Positions 47,504-56,975 are shown, counted from the stretch's first letter. The stretch: DNA of 64,000 bases from Nocardioides cynanchi (GCF_008761635.1 NZ_CP044344.1:1550001-1614000); one strand, 5' to 3'. The notes: generated by a model from the letters alone, not told the origin. Translations and numbers: made by a program.

Positions 47504-49087
47504 TCAGACGGTGAAGCGGTCGGGGTCGGCCTCGGCCCAGTCGCGGGCCCAGCGACCCTCGGGCGGCTCGGTCAGCAGCTGGCCGGGCTCGAGGTGGTGG
47601 AACATCTCGGCGTACGACCGGACCTCGTCGTGGTCGACGCGGCGACGCAGCATGTGCGGCCGCAGTCCGTCGGGGCCGTGGACGCCCATCGAGCCCATCA
47701 CCTGCAGCGCCTGCTGCACGCACTGCTGCTGGTAGTGGAAGACCCGCTCGGTCTTGTCGGGAACGTTCAGGGCGCGCATCCGCTTGGGGTCCTGGGTGGC
47801 GACGCCCACCGGGCAGGTGTTGGTGTGGCAGGTCTGGGCCTGGATGCAGCCGACCGCCATCATCATCGAGCGCGCGGAGTTGGTGTAGTCGGCGCCTTGG
47901 ATCAGCCTCTTGACGATGTCGATGCCACTGGCGACCTTCCCGCTCGCGCCGACCTTGACCTGGTCGCGCAGGCCGACGCCGACCAGGCAGTTGTGCACGT
48001 TCAGCAGGCCCTCGGTCAGCGGCGTGCCGATGTGGTCCTCGTACTCCAGCGGTGCCGCGCCGGTGCCGCCCTCACCGCCGTCCACGATCACGAAGTCGGG
48101 GGTGACCCCCTCGGCCACCATCGCCTTGCAGATCGCGAGGAAGTCGACCCGCGAGCCCAGGCAGAGCTTGAAGCCGGCCGGCTTGCCGCCGTTCAGCTCG
48201 CGCATCCGGGCCATGAACAGCACCAGCTCGCGAGGTGTCGAGAACACCTTGTGGGCGCTGGGCGAGACGCACTTCTCACCTTGGGGTACGCCGCGCACGT
48301 CGGCGATCTCCTTGGTCACCTTCGCGCCCGGCAGGACACCGCCGATCCCGGGCTTGGCGCCCTGGCTCAGCTTCAGCGAGGTCATCTTGACCTGGTCGTC
48401 GGCGGCGACCTCCTGGAACTTCGCCGGGTCGAAGTCACCGTCCTTCGTCCGGGCACCGAAGTAGCCCGAGCCGATCTCCCAGACCAGGTCGCCACCGCTG
48501 CGGTGGTAGTCGCTCAGCCCGCCCTCGCCGGTGTCGTGGGCGAAGCCACCCTTCGCGGCCCCCTGGTTGAGCGCGCGGATCGCGTTGGCGCTGATCGCGC
48601 CGAAGCTCATCGCCGAGACGTTCATCAGCGCCATCGGGTAGGGCTTCGTGCAGTCCTTGCCGCCGATCAGCACGCGGGGTGGGTCGTCGGCCGGGTCCAC
48701 GGGCCGGGTGGAGTGCACGAGGTACTCGTAGCCGGGTGCGTCGACGTCGCGCTCGGTGCCGAACGGCTGCTCCTCCTTGAGGTTCTTGGCCCGCTGGTAG
48801 ATCGAGGAGCGGGTGTCGCGGTCGAACGGCCGGCCGTCCCAGTTGCGCTCGATGAAGTACTGCTGGAGCTCGGGCCGGATGTCCTCCATCAGGAAGCGCA
48901 GATGACCAAGGATCGGGTAGTTGCGCAGGATCGAGTGCTTGCGCTGCACCACGTCGTACACCCCGAGCAGGAGCAGGGCGGCCAGCACCGCGAGCAGCAC
49001 CCACCAGCCGGGGCCGCCGATCGCGGCGGCCAGGGTGGTGAGGGCGCCGAGGACGAGCAGGACCCCGATCACGAAGAACTTGAGCAC
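47504..49087 (-). CDS. Membrane-anchored FMN/3Fe-4S glutamate synthase-like protein
   Basis: 527 residues from GTG 49087 (GTG 49126 would add 13 residues before the same membrane helix). Two N-terminal membrane helices are followed by the FMN-binding GltB-type alpha/beta barrel (MSFGAISANAIRALNQGA, GGEGGTGAAPLEYEDHIG) and the cysteine cluster CIQAQTCHTNTCPVGVATQDP in the C-x5-C-x4-C spacing of a 3Fe-4S centre. The amidotransferase and FAD subunits of true glutamate synthase are absent, so it is the YerD/GltB-like stand-alone kind. The anchor suggests it passes electrons to or from the membrane. Role with PoxB is inference. Confidence 0.85.
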   Translation of the reverse strand: MLKFFVIGVLLVLGALTTLAAAIGGPGWWVLLAVLAALLLLGVYDVVQRKHSILRNYPILGHLRFLMEDIRPELQQYFIERNWDGRPFDRDTRSSIYQRAKNLKEEQPFGTERDVDAPGYEYLVHSTRPVDPADDPPRVLIGGKDCTKPYPMALMNVSAMSFGAISANAIRALNQGAAKGGFAHDTGEGGLSDYHRSGGDLVWEIGSGYFGARTKDGDFDPAKFQEVAADDQVKMTSLKLSQGAKPGIGGVLPGAKVTKEIADVRGVPQGEKCVSPSAHKVFSTPRELVLFMARMRELNGGKPAGFKLCLGSRVDFLAICKAMVAEGVTPDFVIVDGGEGGTGAAPLEYEDHIGTPLTEGLLNVHNCLVGVGLRDQVKVGASGKVASGIDIVKRLIQGADYTNSARSMMMAVGCIQAQTCHTNTCPVGVATQDPKRMRALNVPDKTERVFHYQQQCVQQALQVMGSMGVHGPDGLRPHMLRRRVDHDEVRSYAEMFHHLEPGQLLTEPPEGRWARDWAEADPDRFTV

Positions 49088-49194
49088 GCCGTCGTGTCTA
49101 TCACCGCCGCCCTCGCGGCGACTCACCCCGGAGGTGAGGATCGGCTGAGAATCCGGTTCGCGGCGCCGCCGCCCCGTGGGTGAGGATGAGCCGC

Positions 49195-50142
49195 GTGACG
49201 ACCGCCATCCCGAGCACGATCCCGCACGGCCGGACCGCCCGGCGCCTCGAGTGGCCGCATCTGCCTCCCGCGGTCCGCGCCCGGATCGAGGAGCACTGCG
49301 GGTCGCCGGTCACCTCGGCCGCCTCCCAGGGCGGCGGCTTCACGCCCGGGTTCGCGTCGGTGCTGACCTGCGAGGACGGCAGCCGCCACTTCGTGAAGGC
49401 AGCCTCCAGCGCCGCCCAGCGGATGTTCGCCGAGTCGTACCGGGAGGAGGCGCGCAAGCTACGGGAGCTGCCGGACGGCGTACCGGCGCCGCGGCTGCTC
49501 TGGTCGGAGGACGGCGACTGGGTGGTGCTCGGCCTGGAGTACGTCGCGGCGCGGCCGCCACAGCGGCCCTGGCGAGCCGACGACCTGGCCGCCTGCCTCG
49601 ACGCCCTGGAGACGGTCGCGACGGTGCTCACCCCGGTGCCGCCGGCGCTGGGGCTCGACTCCTTCGCCGACGACTTCGGCACCTGGCCGGCCTACTGGGA
49701 CCACGTCCGGGCGACCCGCGACCTGCCGCACGCCGACGAGGCAGCGGCCCTGGCGGCGGGCTTCGCCGAGGTGGTGGGTGGCGACACCCTGGTCCACACC
49801 GACGTGCGCGACGACAACGTGCTCCTGACCACCGACGGCCGGGCGCTGTTCTGCGACTGGAACTGGCCCTGCGCCGGCGCCGACTGGCTCGACTCCCTGA
49901 TCATGCTGATCGGTCCGCGCGGCGACGGCCTCGACGTGTCCGCCGTGATCGCGGAGCGGCCGCTGCTGCGCGACGTACCCCCGGACCACGTCGACCGGGT
50001 GCTGGCGGTGATCTGCGGCTACTTCCTCAAGTCCGCCGACGACCCGGTCCCTCCGACGTCCCCGCACATCCGCGACGCCCAGCGCTGGCAGGGCGACGTC
50101 GTGTGGGACTGGCTCTGCGAGCGGCGGGGCTGGGGTCGGTGA
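49195..50142 (+). CDS. APH/choline kinase family phosphotransferase, first of a tandem pair
   Basis: 315 residues from GTG 49195 (upstream GTG/ATG at 49180-49186 are possible but add only a few residues). Kinase signature LVHTDVRDDNVLL, followed by FCDWNWPC with the metal Asp; the N-lobe has SRHFVKAAS with the ATP Lys. GAGGAT precedes the chosen start by seven bases. The tandem neighbour overlaps it by four bases and is similar in overall plan. Substrate unknown. Confidence 0.82.
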   Translation: MTTAIPSTIPHGRTARRLEWPHLPPAVRARIEEHCGSPVTSAASQGGGFTPGFASVLTCEDGSRHFVKAASSAAQRMFAESYREEARKLRELPDGVPAPRLLWSEDGDWVVLGLEYVAARPPQRPWRADDLAACLDALETVATVLTPVPPALGLDSFADDFGTWPAYWDHVRATRDLPHADEAAALAAGFAEVVGGDTLVHTDVRDDNVLLTTDGRALFCDWNWPCAGADWLDSLIMLIGPRGDGLDVSAVIAERPLLRDVPPDHVDRVLAVICGYFLKSADDPVPPTSPHIRDAQRWQGDVVWDWLCERRGWGR

Positions 50143-51116
50143 CCGCCCCCCGCGCGGTGGGCGTCCGTACGCCGTACCCGGCGATCCCCGCGCGGGTGCG
50201 CACCTGGGTCGATGGGTGCCTGGGGTCGCCGGTGGTCGGCTGGGAGGAGCAGATCGGCGGCTTCTCCCCCGGCTGCGCGACCCGCGTGGTGACCGCGGAC
50301 GGGACCCGCGCCTTCGTCAAGGCGGTGGGCTCCGAGCTGAACGCGGACACCCCGACCCTGTTCCGCCGGGAGATCGAGGTGCTGGGGCTGATCGGCGCGG
50401 ATCGGCTGTGGGCGACACTCCGGGCGTCCTACGACGCCGACGGCTGGGTGGCACTGTTGCTCGAGGACATCGAGGGCGGGCACCCCGACCTGTCCGACGA
50501 CGCGCAGATGGAGCAGCTGCTCGTTGCCGCCGAGGCGCTCGGGGAGCAGCTCTCCAGGGTCGTCCTGCCATCCGGCCAGCGGGCCCAGGAGTTCGCGCAT
50601 CCCGGGCTGATCGACGTCCGGGCGTCGTTCACCCGGTGGTTAGGCGCGTTCGAGCACCTCGACGAGATCCCGACCGAGCTGCTCCCGCCCCTCGTCCGCG
50701 ACCGGGCCGACCACTGCCGGTCACTGGTGGCCGGACTGCTCGAGGAGCGCGACTACCGGCTCACCCACTGGGACATCCGCAACGACAACCTGCTGCGTCG
50801 GGCGGACGGCTCGCTCGTGTTCGTCGACTGGGGAGCGGCCGGGGTCGGGCCGGCCTGGGTCGACCCGCTCCTGGCCCGGCTGGAGCGGGTCGACACACCG
50901 TGGTTCGACCTCTCCGTGCGCCGGTCCCCGCTCCTGGTCGCCGCGGGCGAGCAGCAGGTGACGGGGTGGCTGATCGGGCTGGGCTGCTACCTGGCTTGGC
51001 GCTCGACCTTCGCCGCCGACCCGAGCCTCCCGACCCTCAACGAGTTCCGCCGGACCGAGGCCCGGCGGTTCCTCGCCGGTGCCGTCCGGCGTCTCGATGC
51101 TGATTTGGGCGGCTGA
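50139..51116 (+). CDS. APH/choline kinase family phosphotransferase, second of a tandem pair
   Basis: 325 residues from GTG 50139, overlapping the previous stop (GTGA). Pattern as its neighbour: [11 protein letters not shown] (glycine-rich loop), TRAFVKAVG with the Lys, [13 protein letters not shown] and [12 protein letters not shown] with the catalytic and metal Asp. Two adjacent kinases of one family with different sequences suggest paired substrates or a duplication that has diverged. The rpsT promoter lies in its last few codons. Confidence 0.82.
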   Translation: MTAPRAVGVRTPYPAIPARVRTWVDGCLGSPVVGWEEQIGGFSPGCATRVVTADGTRAFVKAVGSELNADTPTLFRREIEVLGLIGADRLWATLRASYDADGWVALLLEDIEGGHPDLSDDAQMEQLLVAAEALGEQLSRVVLPSGQRAQEFAHPGLIDVRASFTRWLGAFEHLDEIPTELLPPLVRDRADHCRSLVAGLLEERDYRLTHWDIRNDNLLRRADGSLVFVDWGAAGVGPAWVDPLLARLERVDTPWFDLSVRRSPLLVAAGEQQVTGWLIGLGCYLAWRSTFAADPSLPTLNEFRRTEARRFLAGAVRRLDADLGG

Positions 51117-51134
51117 TCGGCCCGCTGGTAGCCT
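51105..51134 (+). promoter_or_regulatory. rpsT promoter
   Basis: TTGGGC (51105-51110), an 18-base spacer and TAGCCT (51129-51134) form a good promoter that overlaps the end of the kinase gene. The inferred start near 51141 gives rpsT a leader of about 75 bases with an AAGG ribosome site. I see no conserved protein-binding fold in that leader. Confidence 0.65.
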
Positions 51135-51216
51135 CTTCCCTCGTGTGTGCGCCGTCCGCGCCCACCTCCACAGTCTCCTGTTCCATCCCGTCCCGACCCA
51201 GACCGAAGGCTCCTCA

Positions 51217-51477
51217 GTGGCGAACATCAAGTCCCAGATCAAGCGGATCAAGCAGAACGAGAAGCGTCACCAGCGCAACAAGGCTGTGAAGTCCGAGCTG
51301 AAGACCGTCGTCCGCAAGTTCCGCGAGGCCGCCGAGGCCGGCGACAAGGACACCGCCGTCGAGGCCGGTCGCGTCGCCGCCCGCAAGCTGGACAAGGCCG
51401 TCTCCAAGGGTGTCATCCACAAGAACCAGGCCGCGAACCGCAAGTCGGCCATCATGAAGCAGGCCTCCTCTCTCTGA
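51217..51477 (+). CDS. rpsT: 30S ribosomal protein S20
   Basis: 86 residues, GTG start at 51217. Basic, helical protein with [32 protein letters not shown] and the final [19 protein letters not shown], all characteristic of bacterial S20, which binds 16S rRNA early in 30S assembly. It has its own promoter and terminator and is convergent with holA, a usual actinobacterial order. Confidence 0.97.
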   Translation: MANIKSQIKRIKQNEKRHQRNKAVKSELKTVVRKFREAAEAGDKDTAVEAGRVAARKLDKAVSKGVIHKNQAANRKSAIMKQASSL

Positions 51478-51496
51478 CGAGAGCCGGCCCGCCGCC

Positions 51497-51526
51497 GAGG
51501 CGCTGATCCCCCGGGATCGGCGCCTC
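51497..51526. terminator. Bidirectional hairpin between rpsT and holA
   Basis: Arms 51497-51509 and 51514-51526 form 13 pairs (one G-T) around a CCCG loop, 20 bases after the rpsT stop and 18 bases from the holA stop. A short T-rich CATTTCC follows on the plus side. Confidence 0.8.
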
Positions 51527-51544
51527 CGCTCATTTCCGGGCGGA

Positions 51545-52528
51545 TCAGGGCCGGTCGTGCAGGCCGGTCACGGTCAGCACCATCCGCTCCAGGGTGTACG
51601 ACGCGTCGCTGGCGTGGCCCTTGATGTCGGCGTCGGCGCGGGCGATGGTCCGGATCGCCCGAGCGATGCCCGCGTCGGACCAGCCGCGCGACTGGTCACG
51701 GATCGTGCGGAGCTTCCACGGCGGGACGCCCACCTCACGCGCGAGGTCGACCTCCCGCAGGCCGCGCGGAGCGGAGAGGTAGCGGGCGATGCCCCGGGCC
51801 GAGCCGGCGAAGGCCGACGTGACCAGCACCGGCGCGGTGCCACCGTCGAGGGCCCAGCGCAGCTCCTCGAGAGCCGGACGGCGCCGGCCCCAGAAGGCCG
51901 CGTCGGCGACCGCGAACGACTTGGCCTCGGCGCGTCCGCCGAAGTAGCGCTTCACCTTCTCCTCGGTCAGGGTCTCGCCGGGGAAGTCGTTGGCCAGCTG
52001 GTCGGCCGCAGCCGAGAGCGAGCGCAGGTCCTGGCCGATCGCCTGCACGAGCGCCGCGGCCGCCTCGGGCTCGATGGTGGCGCCGTGGTGTCGTGCCTCC
52101 GCGGTCACGAAGCCGGGGAACTCCGACGGCCGCAGCTCCTCGGACTTCACCTCGGTCACCGTCGCGAGCTTGCGGAGCTTGGTCAGCACTCCGGAGCCTC
52201 GCTGACCGCCTCCGTGGACCAGCACGAGGGCGACGTCCTCGACCGGGGCGCCGGCGTAGTCGAGCAGGCCGTCCACCGACTCCTCGGGCAGGCTCTCCAG
52301 ACCCCGGACCACCACGCAGCGCGTCGAGGAGAACAGCGACGGCGCCGCGAGCTCACCGAGCTGGGCCAGGCTCAACCCGGACGCGGCGGTCTCGGAGACC
52401 TCGGCCTCCGCGTCGTGGCGCCGCACGGCCTCGCGCACCCCGACGACGGTCCGCTCGGAGAGGAACTCCTCCTTGCCGGTGACCAGGGTGACCCGACCGA
52501 GTACGTCGTGAGCCGTCGGACCTCGCAT
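51545..52528 (-). CDS. holA: DNA polymerase III subunit delta
   Basis: 327 residues. N-terminal part with LVTGKEEFLSERTVVGVREA and CVVVRGLESLPEE, the DNA_pol3_delta domain; then LAATVTEVKSEELRPSEF-type strands, and the helical C-terminal collar (FAGSARGIARYLSAP, GVPPWKLRTIRDQSRGWS). Delta opens the beta clamp within the clamp loader. It sits between rpsT and comEC as in most actinobacteria. A CAGGCT six bases before the ATG is a weak leaderless-type -10. Confidence 0.92.
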   Translation of the reverse strand: MRGPTAHDVLGRVTLVTGKEEFLSERTVVGVREAVRRHDAEAEVSETAASGLSLAQLGELAAPSLFSSTRCVVVRGLESLPEESVDGLLDYAGAPVEDVALVLVHGGGQRGSGVLTKLRKLATVTEVKSEELRPSEFPGFVTAEARHHGATIEPEAAAALVQAIGQDLRSLSAAADQLANDFPGETLTEEKVKRYFGGRAEAKSFAVADAAFWGRRRPALEELRWALDGGTAPVLVTSAFAGSARGIARYLSAPRGLREVDLAREVGVPPWKLRTIRDQSRGWSDAGIARAIRTIARADADIKGHASDASYTLERMVLTVTGLHDRP

Positions 52529-52589
52529 GGCGGAAGCCTGTCACACGCCACCGACGGCCACCGGCGCCGGAGGTCGTTGCCGCAACGTG

Positions 52590-54893
52590 TCAGCCGCCGG
52601 TGACCGCGGCCAACCGGCCGTCGTGCTCGACCACGGCGATGCTGCCGTCCAGATCGGTGCGCAGCACCCGCTCGCCGGTGGCCGCCAGCCCGGCCACGGT
52701 CGCCGCCGCGGGATGGCCGTAGTCGTTGTCCGCGCCGACCGAGATCAGGGCGAGCCGCGCGCGGAGCGACTGGAGGAACGGCAGGTCCTGGTAGCGGCTG
52801 CCGTGGTGCGGCACCTTGAGCACGTCGACCCGGAGCCCGGGCAGCATCGTGGCCAGCGTGGCTTGGCCCTCGGGCTCCACGTCGCCGCCGAGGAGGATCG
52901 TCACCCCGCGCACCCGCGCCAGCATCACCACGCTGGCGTTGTTGGCGGTGCTGCCGTCACCGGGCCCGACGGTCGGTGAGTCCGGCAGCGGCCAGAGCGG
53001 CTCCAGCTCGAGGTCGCCGATCCGGCGGGTCCGGGCGTACGGCGCGACCGTGGGCGTGAGCCCGGCGGCCGCGGCGGCACGGCGTACCAGCGCGACGCCC
53101 TCGGGCGGATCGGCCAGCCGGGTCACCTCGATCGCGTCGACCCGCCGTCCGGAGAGCACCCCGGGCAGGCCGTCGACATGGTCGGCATGGAAGTGCGTCA
53201 GCACGACCAGCGGGATCCGCCGGATCCCGAGGCCGGTCAGGCAGCGGTCCATCAGGCGAGGGTCGGGGCCGGCGTCGACCACCACGGCGGTGCCGGCCAC
53301 ACCGGTGTTGAGCACCAGCCCGTCGCCCTGACCGACGTCGCACATCACCATCACCCAGCCGTCGGGTGGCCAGCCCGGCGTCGGCAGCCGGACCAGGACC
53401 GCCAGCACCAGGACCGCGGCGCAGGCGACTCCGGTGGTACGTCGCCGGATCAGGTGGGGGGCACCCAACGCCACGCCCACGCTGAGACCGGTCAGGACGG
53501 TCAGCGCCACCGGGCCGCTCCCCCAGCCGATCGCCGCGGTCGGCAGGGCGGCTCCGTGTCGTGCCACCACGACGATCCAGCCCACGAACCAGCCGGCCAC
53601 ACCAGCGACCAACCGTCCGGGCGCCGGCCACGCCAGCGTCAGCACCCCACCGATCAGCCCCAGGACCGTGGCCGGCCCGACGGCCGGAGCCGCGAGCAGG
53701 TTGGCAGCCACCGCCACCAGGCTGACCTGACCGGAGATCGCGGCGATCAGCGGAGTGCACATCAGCTGAGCGGCAGCCGGCACCGCGATCGCCTCGGCCA
53801 GCCAGCGTGGCAGCCAGCTGCCCAGGGCGTCACGCCAACCGGGCGCCAGGAGCAGGATCCCGGCCGTGGCCAGCACGGACAGCGCGAAGCCGACCGACGA
53901 GGCCAGGCCGGGGTCGACGAGCAGCAGCGCCACCGTGGCCACGCTGAGCGCCCGCGTCCCCCGGTCGCGACCGTTGGAGCCCAGCCCGACCAGAGCGACG
54001 GTGCCCATGGCGGCCGCCCGGAGCACGCTCGGCTCGGCCCGCGCGAGCAGCACGAAGCCGACGATGCCGCCGGCGCCCACGACGTACAACCAACGGCCCC
54101 GGACCCGCAGCCACCGCGCGACCACGAGCACGAAGCCGACGACCAGGGTGAGGTTGGTGCCCGACACCGCGAGCAGGTGGGTCAGCCCGGTGGTCCGGAA
54201 GTCGTCGACCAGTGCCGGGTCGAGACCGGCGTCGTCGCCGTCGACCAGCGCCGGCACCAGCACCCGGCGGTCGGGCGGCAGCCGGGCCGTGGAGTCGCGC
54301 AACGCCTGTCTGATCCGGTCCGAGGCCCGCCACCACGGGTCGGGACCCGCCCGGATGTCGGGCCCGTCGCTGGTGGAGAGGACCGCCGCCACGTCACCAC
54401 CGGTGCTCGACGACAGTCGCCCCGAGACCCCGACCGTCGCACCCAGCGGAGCTCCCATCCAGGATCTGGCGCCGAAGACCAGCAGTGGTTCCCTCAGCGT
54501 CAGCGTGGTGCCGCCCTGACGCACCCGGGTCACCTCAAGTCGGACCAGCACCTCCTGGGCGAAGCGGCCCTGGATCAGCCGAGGGTCGTCCACGACCGAA
54601 CCGACGACCGTGACCGAGGCATCGGCCCGTCCGAGAGCGGCCAGCGGGTTGTCGGCGACCCGGGCGGCCCGGACTCCGGCCGAGGTGGCGGCCGCACCGG
54701 CCACCAGGAGCGCCGCCAGCACCGTGAGGCCGGCGAGCCGGCCGCGGCGTCGCCAGGCCACGACCGTCGCACCGCACCCGAGAAGTGCTGCGAGGGCCGG
54801 CCAGCCGGGACCGGATGCCCGAGCGAGGAGCGCTCCCGACCATGCCGCCGCGGCCAGCGCCGGCATCCGGAGGTCGGGCACCTCGGGTCGCAC
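52590..54893 (-). CDS. comEC: ComEC/Rec2-type DNA channel protein
   Basis: 767 residues. Membrane helices at the N-terminus, an OB-like domain (about 60-190), the Competence domain of about eight helices (LTHLLAVSGTNLTLVVGFVL, the family signature), and a C-terminal metallo-beta-lactamase domain with THFHADHVDGLPG (HxHxDH) and GGDVEPEGQ. ComEC forms the channel for single-stranded DNA uptake. Together with comEA this suggests capacity for DNA uptake, with the Tad pili as a possible capture fibre (inference). The start is a GTG six bases after the comEA stop. Confidence 0.92.
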   Translation of the reverse strand: MRPEVPDLRMPALAAAAWSGALLARASGPGWPALAALLGCGATVVAWRRRGRLAGLTVLAALLVAGAAATSAGVRAARVADNPLAALGRADASVTVVGSVVDDPRLIQGRFAQEVLVRLEVTRVRQGGTTLTLREPLLVFGARSWMGAPLGATVGVSGRLSSSTGGDVAAVLSTSDGPDIRAGPDPWWRASDRIRQALRDSTARLPPDRRVLVPALVDGDDAGLDPALVDDFRTTGLTHLLAVSGTNLTLVVGFVLVVARWLRVRGRWLYVVGAGGIVGFVLLARAEPSVLRAAAMGTVALVGLGSNGRDRGTRALSVATVALLLVDPGLASSVGFALSVLATAGILLLAPGWRDALGSWLPRWLAEAIAVPAAAQLMCTPLIAAISGQVSLVAVAANLLAAPAVGPATVLGLIGGVLTLAWPAPGRLVAGVAGWFVGWIVVVARHGAALPTAAIGWGSGPVALTVLTGLSVGVALGAPHLIRRRTTGVACAAVLVLAVLVRLPTPGWPPDGWVMVMCDVGQGDGLVLNTGVAGTAVVVDAGPDPRLMDRCLTGLGIRRIPLVVLTHFHADHVDGLPGVLSGRRVDAIEVTRLADPPEGVALVRRAAAAAGLTPTVAPYARTRRIGDLELEPLWPLPDSPTVGPGDGSTANNASVVMLARVRGVTILLGGDVEPEGQATLATMLPGLRVDVLKVPHHGSRYQDLPFLQSLRARLALISVGADNDYGHPAAATVAGLAATGERVLRTDLDGSIAVVEHDGRLAAVTGG

Positions 54894-54899
54894 GACAGC

Positions 54900-55868
54900 T
54901 CAGATCGTGACGTAGGGGGTGAGCTTGGCCAGGGTCGCGTCGCCGATGCCGTCGACCTCGAGGAGCTGGTCGACCGAGCTGAAGCCACCGTGCTGGGTGC
55001 GCCAGGTGATGATCGACTGGGCGGTCACCGGCCCCACCTCGGGAAGCGTCTCGAGGGTGGTCTCGTCGGCGGTGTTGATGTCGACCAGCCCGCTGACCGG
55101 CGACCCGGAGGGCGCACTGGTCGCGACCGCGACCGGCCCCCCGCCGACCACGATCTGCTCACCGTCACTGACCACCCGGGCGAGATTGAGCGTGGTCAGG
55201 TCGACTCCGGCCCGGGCGCCGCCTGCAGCCCGGATCGCGTCGATCACCCGGGCACCGGACCGCAGCACGGCGATGCCGGGACGGCGTACCTTGCCGGTGA
55301 CGTCGACGACCACCCGGGTGCGCGGGGCCGTACTGCCCGATAACGCGGCTCCTGACGGGAGCTCTCCGCCCCCAACCGGTGTCGCCAGCGCAGCACGTGG
55401 GCTGGTCAATGCCACGGGTGCCGGCACCTGGTGGCTGCCGCCGCGGACCAGCCACCAGCAGGTGAGGGCCAGACCGACCGCAGCCACCACGGCGACCACG
55501 GCGAGCTGACCCGCACCGAGCAGGACCCGTCCGCGCAGCGTGTCGGGAAGCGCTCCGGCCAGGGAGTCCGTGACGCCGCCGGTGAGTCGCCGCGACGCGT
55601 GCCGCCCGGGGGTCAGCACCGTCCGGGGCTCCGGCCCCGGGGGGACCGACTCGTCGGGCAGGGCCCGCGGGACGACCGGGCGGATGCGGGTGTAGCCGCG
55701 TGGGACCCAGGCGTCGTGCTCGACCTCGTCATCCGCCCCGATCGGCACCAACCGCGGCCGGGTGACCGGCGAGCCGTCGCCGCGGACGCCCGCGAGCTCG
55801 TCGGTCAACAGCTCCAGCCGCCGGGCGACGGCGGCCTCGTGATCGGAGGCGGTGGGTCTGCTGCGCAT
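54900..55868 (-). CDS. comEA: ComEA-type DNA receptor with SLBB and helix-hairpin-helix domains
   Basis: 322 residues from ATG 55868. A 110-residue cytoplasmic N-terminal extension, one membrane helix (LAVVAVVAAVGLALTCWWLV), a Pro/Ala linker, an SLBB domain (RVVVDVTGKVRRPGI, SGARVIDAIRAAGG), and a C-terminal helix-hairpin-helix pair (VDINTADETTLETLPEVG, LLEVDGIGDATLAKL) that binds DNA outside the membrane. TAGCGT lies seven bases before the ATG with no ribosome site, so the message is probably leaderless. The longer frame upstream overlaps degV and is not used. Confidence 0.9.
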   Translation of the reverse strand: MRSRPTASDHEAAVARRLELLTDELAGVRGDGSPVTRPRLVPIGADDEVEHDAWVPRGYTRIRPVVPRALPDESVPPGPEPRTVLTPGRHASRRLTGGVTDSLAGALPDTLRGRVLLGAGQLAVVAVVAAVGLALTCWWLVRGGSHQVPAPVALTSPRAALATPVGGGELPSGAALSGSTAPRTRVVVDVTGKVRRPGIAVLRSGARVIDAIRAAGGARAGVDLTTLNLARVVSDGEQIVVGGGPVAVATSAPSGSPVSGLVDINTADETTLETLPEVGPVTAQSIITWRTQHGGFSSVDQLLEVDGIGDATLAKLTPYVTI

Positions 55869-55939
55869 GCCGACGACGCTAGGCAGGGCCTCCGACCGGC
55901 TGACCGCGGCCGAACGGAGACTGTGGATCAGCCGGTCGT

Positions 55940-56857
55940 CTACGCGTCCTGTGGACGGCTGGCGGGTCCGCTGCCCGACTCGGGCACGACACCGTCGACC
56001 AGCAACGGCGCCACGCACGCCGCCACCATCCCCGGCCCCACGTGAGCCCCGAGGACGGCGCCGAGCTCCCCGCACCACACCGGGCGGCCCTCCAGGTTGG
56101 CGGCCAGCCGTTCGCCGAGCCGCCCGGCGAGGTCTCCGGCCCGGTCCGGGTTGGCCAGGTGGGAGACGCACACGTCGACGGCGCGGCCACCGGCGGCCTC
56201 CACCAGGAGGTCCTCCATCCGGCTCAGGGCCCGCGCCGAGGTGCGCACGCGCTCCAGGTTCGCGACCCGGCCGTCCCGGATCTGGAGCAGCGGCTTGACC
56301 GCGAGGGCCCCGCCGAACAGGGCAGCGGCGGCGCCGATCCGGCCGCCGCGACGCAGGTACTCCAGGGTGTCCACGTAGAACAGGGCCGTGGCGCCCGCCG
56401 CCCGTCGGCCGGCCGCCTCGGCGGCTCGCTCCGCCGTTCCGCCGCTGTCGATGACGTCGGCGGCCGACAGCGCGGCGTACCCCGTGGCCACGCCGACCTG
56501 CCGGGTGTCCACGACCGTCACCGGGATCGACGCGTCCCGAGCGGCCAGCAGGGCCGACTCGTAGGTGCCGCTCATCTCGCCGGACAGGTGGATCGAAACC
56601 ACGCCCGCTGCGCCGTCGGCCCCCGCCTTCTCGTAGACGTCGAGCAGCGCTGCCGGCGCGGGCCGGGACGTGCTCACCGGCCGGAAGTCACGCAACGCCT
56701 GGGCGACCAGCTCCGGCGTCGCGCCCTCGGCACCCTCGTCGTACACCGTCGCACCGATCACGACCTGCAACGGCACCACCACGATGCCGCGCGCCGCCGC
56801 GACCTCCGCGGGCAGCGAGGCGGTCGAGTCGGTGACGATCACGGTCCGGCCGGCCAT
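55940..56857 (-). CDS. DegV family fatty-acid-binding protein
   Basis: 305 residues from ATG 56857, seven bases after TAGCCT. Two-domain DegV fold with TDSTASLPAEV at the start, RPVSTSRPAPAALLDVYEKA, SGTYESALLAA, VDTRQVGVATGY and GGRIGAAAALFGGALAVKPLLQI. In Gram-positives these proteins (FakB) present fatty acids to a FakA kinase; no fakA is in the window. It lies between comEA and leuS, the usual order. Confidence 0.92.
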   Translation of the reverse strand: MAGRTVIVTDSTASLPAEVAAARGIVVVPLQVVIGATVYDEGAEGATPELVAQALRDFRPVSTSRPAPAALLDVYEKAGADGAAGVVSIHLSGEMSGTYESALLAARDASIPVTVVDTRQVGVATGYAALSAADVIDSGGTAERAAEAAGRRAAGATALFYVDTLEYLRRGGRIGAAAALFGGALAVKPLLQIRDGRVANLERVRTSARALSRMEDLLVEAAGGRAVDVCVSHLANPDRAGDLAGRLGERLAANLEGRPVWCGELGAVLGAHVGPGMVAACVAPLLVDGVVPESGSGPASRPQDA

Positions 56858-56877
56858 GCGCGGAAGGCTACAGGCGA

Positions 56878-56903
56878 GGTTTCCCCGGTCCACCGGGGAA
56901 ACC
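56878..56903. repeat. Perfect 12-base-arm palindrome between degV and leuS
   Basis: GGTTTCCCCGGT (56878-56889) and ACCGGGGAAACC (56892-56903) are exact complements separated by CC. It lies just upstream of the degV promoter. It may be an operator, a strong hairpin or a dispersed intergenic repeat. The stretch 56904-56975 has no gene; it holds AT-richer pieces (GCGAAATTTCGG) unlike its surroundings. Confidence 0.7.
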
Positions 56904-56975
56904 GCCGCTTACCAGGCGAAATTTCGGCCAGGAAGCGACGGTTTCGGCCGGGAAGTCTTCCGCCACCTCACGCTT

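Noticed and set aside
45896..49183. Plus-strand frame of more than 1000 codons opposite the PoxB and GltB-like genes
   Set aside because: No family motifs, composition typical of antisense frames in GC-rich DNA, and the opposite strand encodes two complete enzymes.
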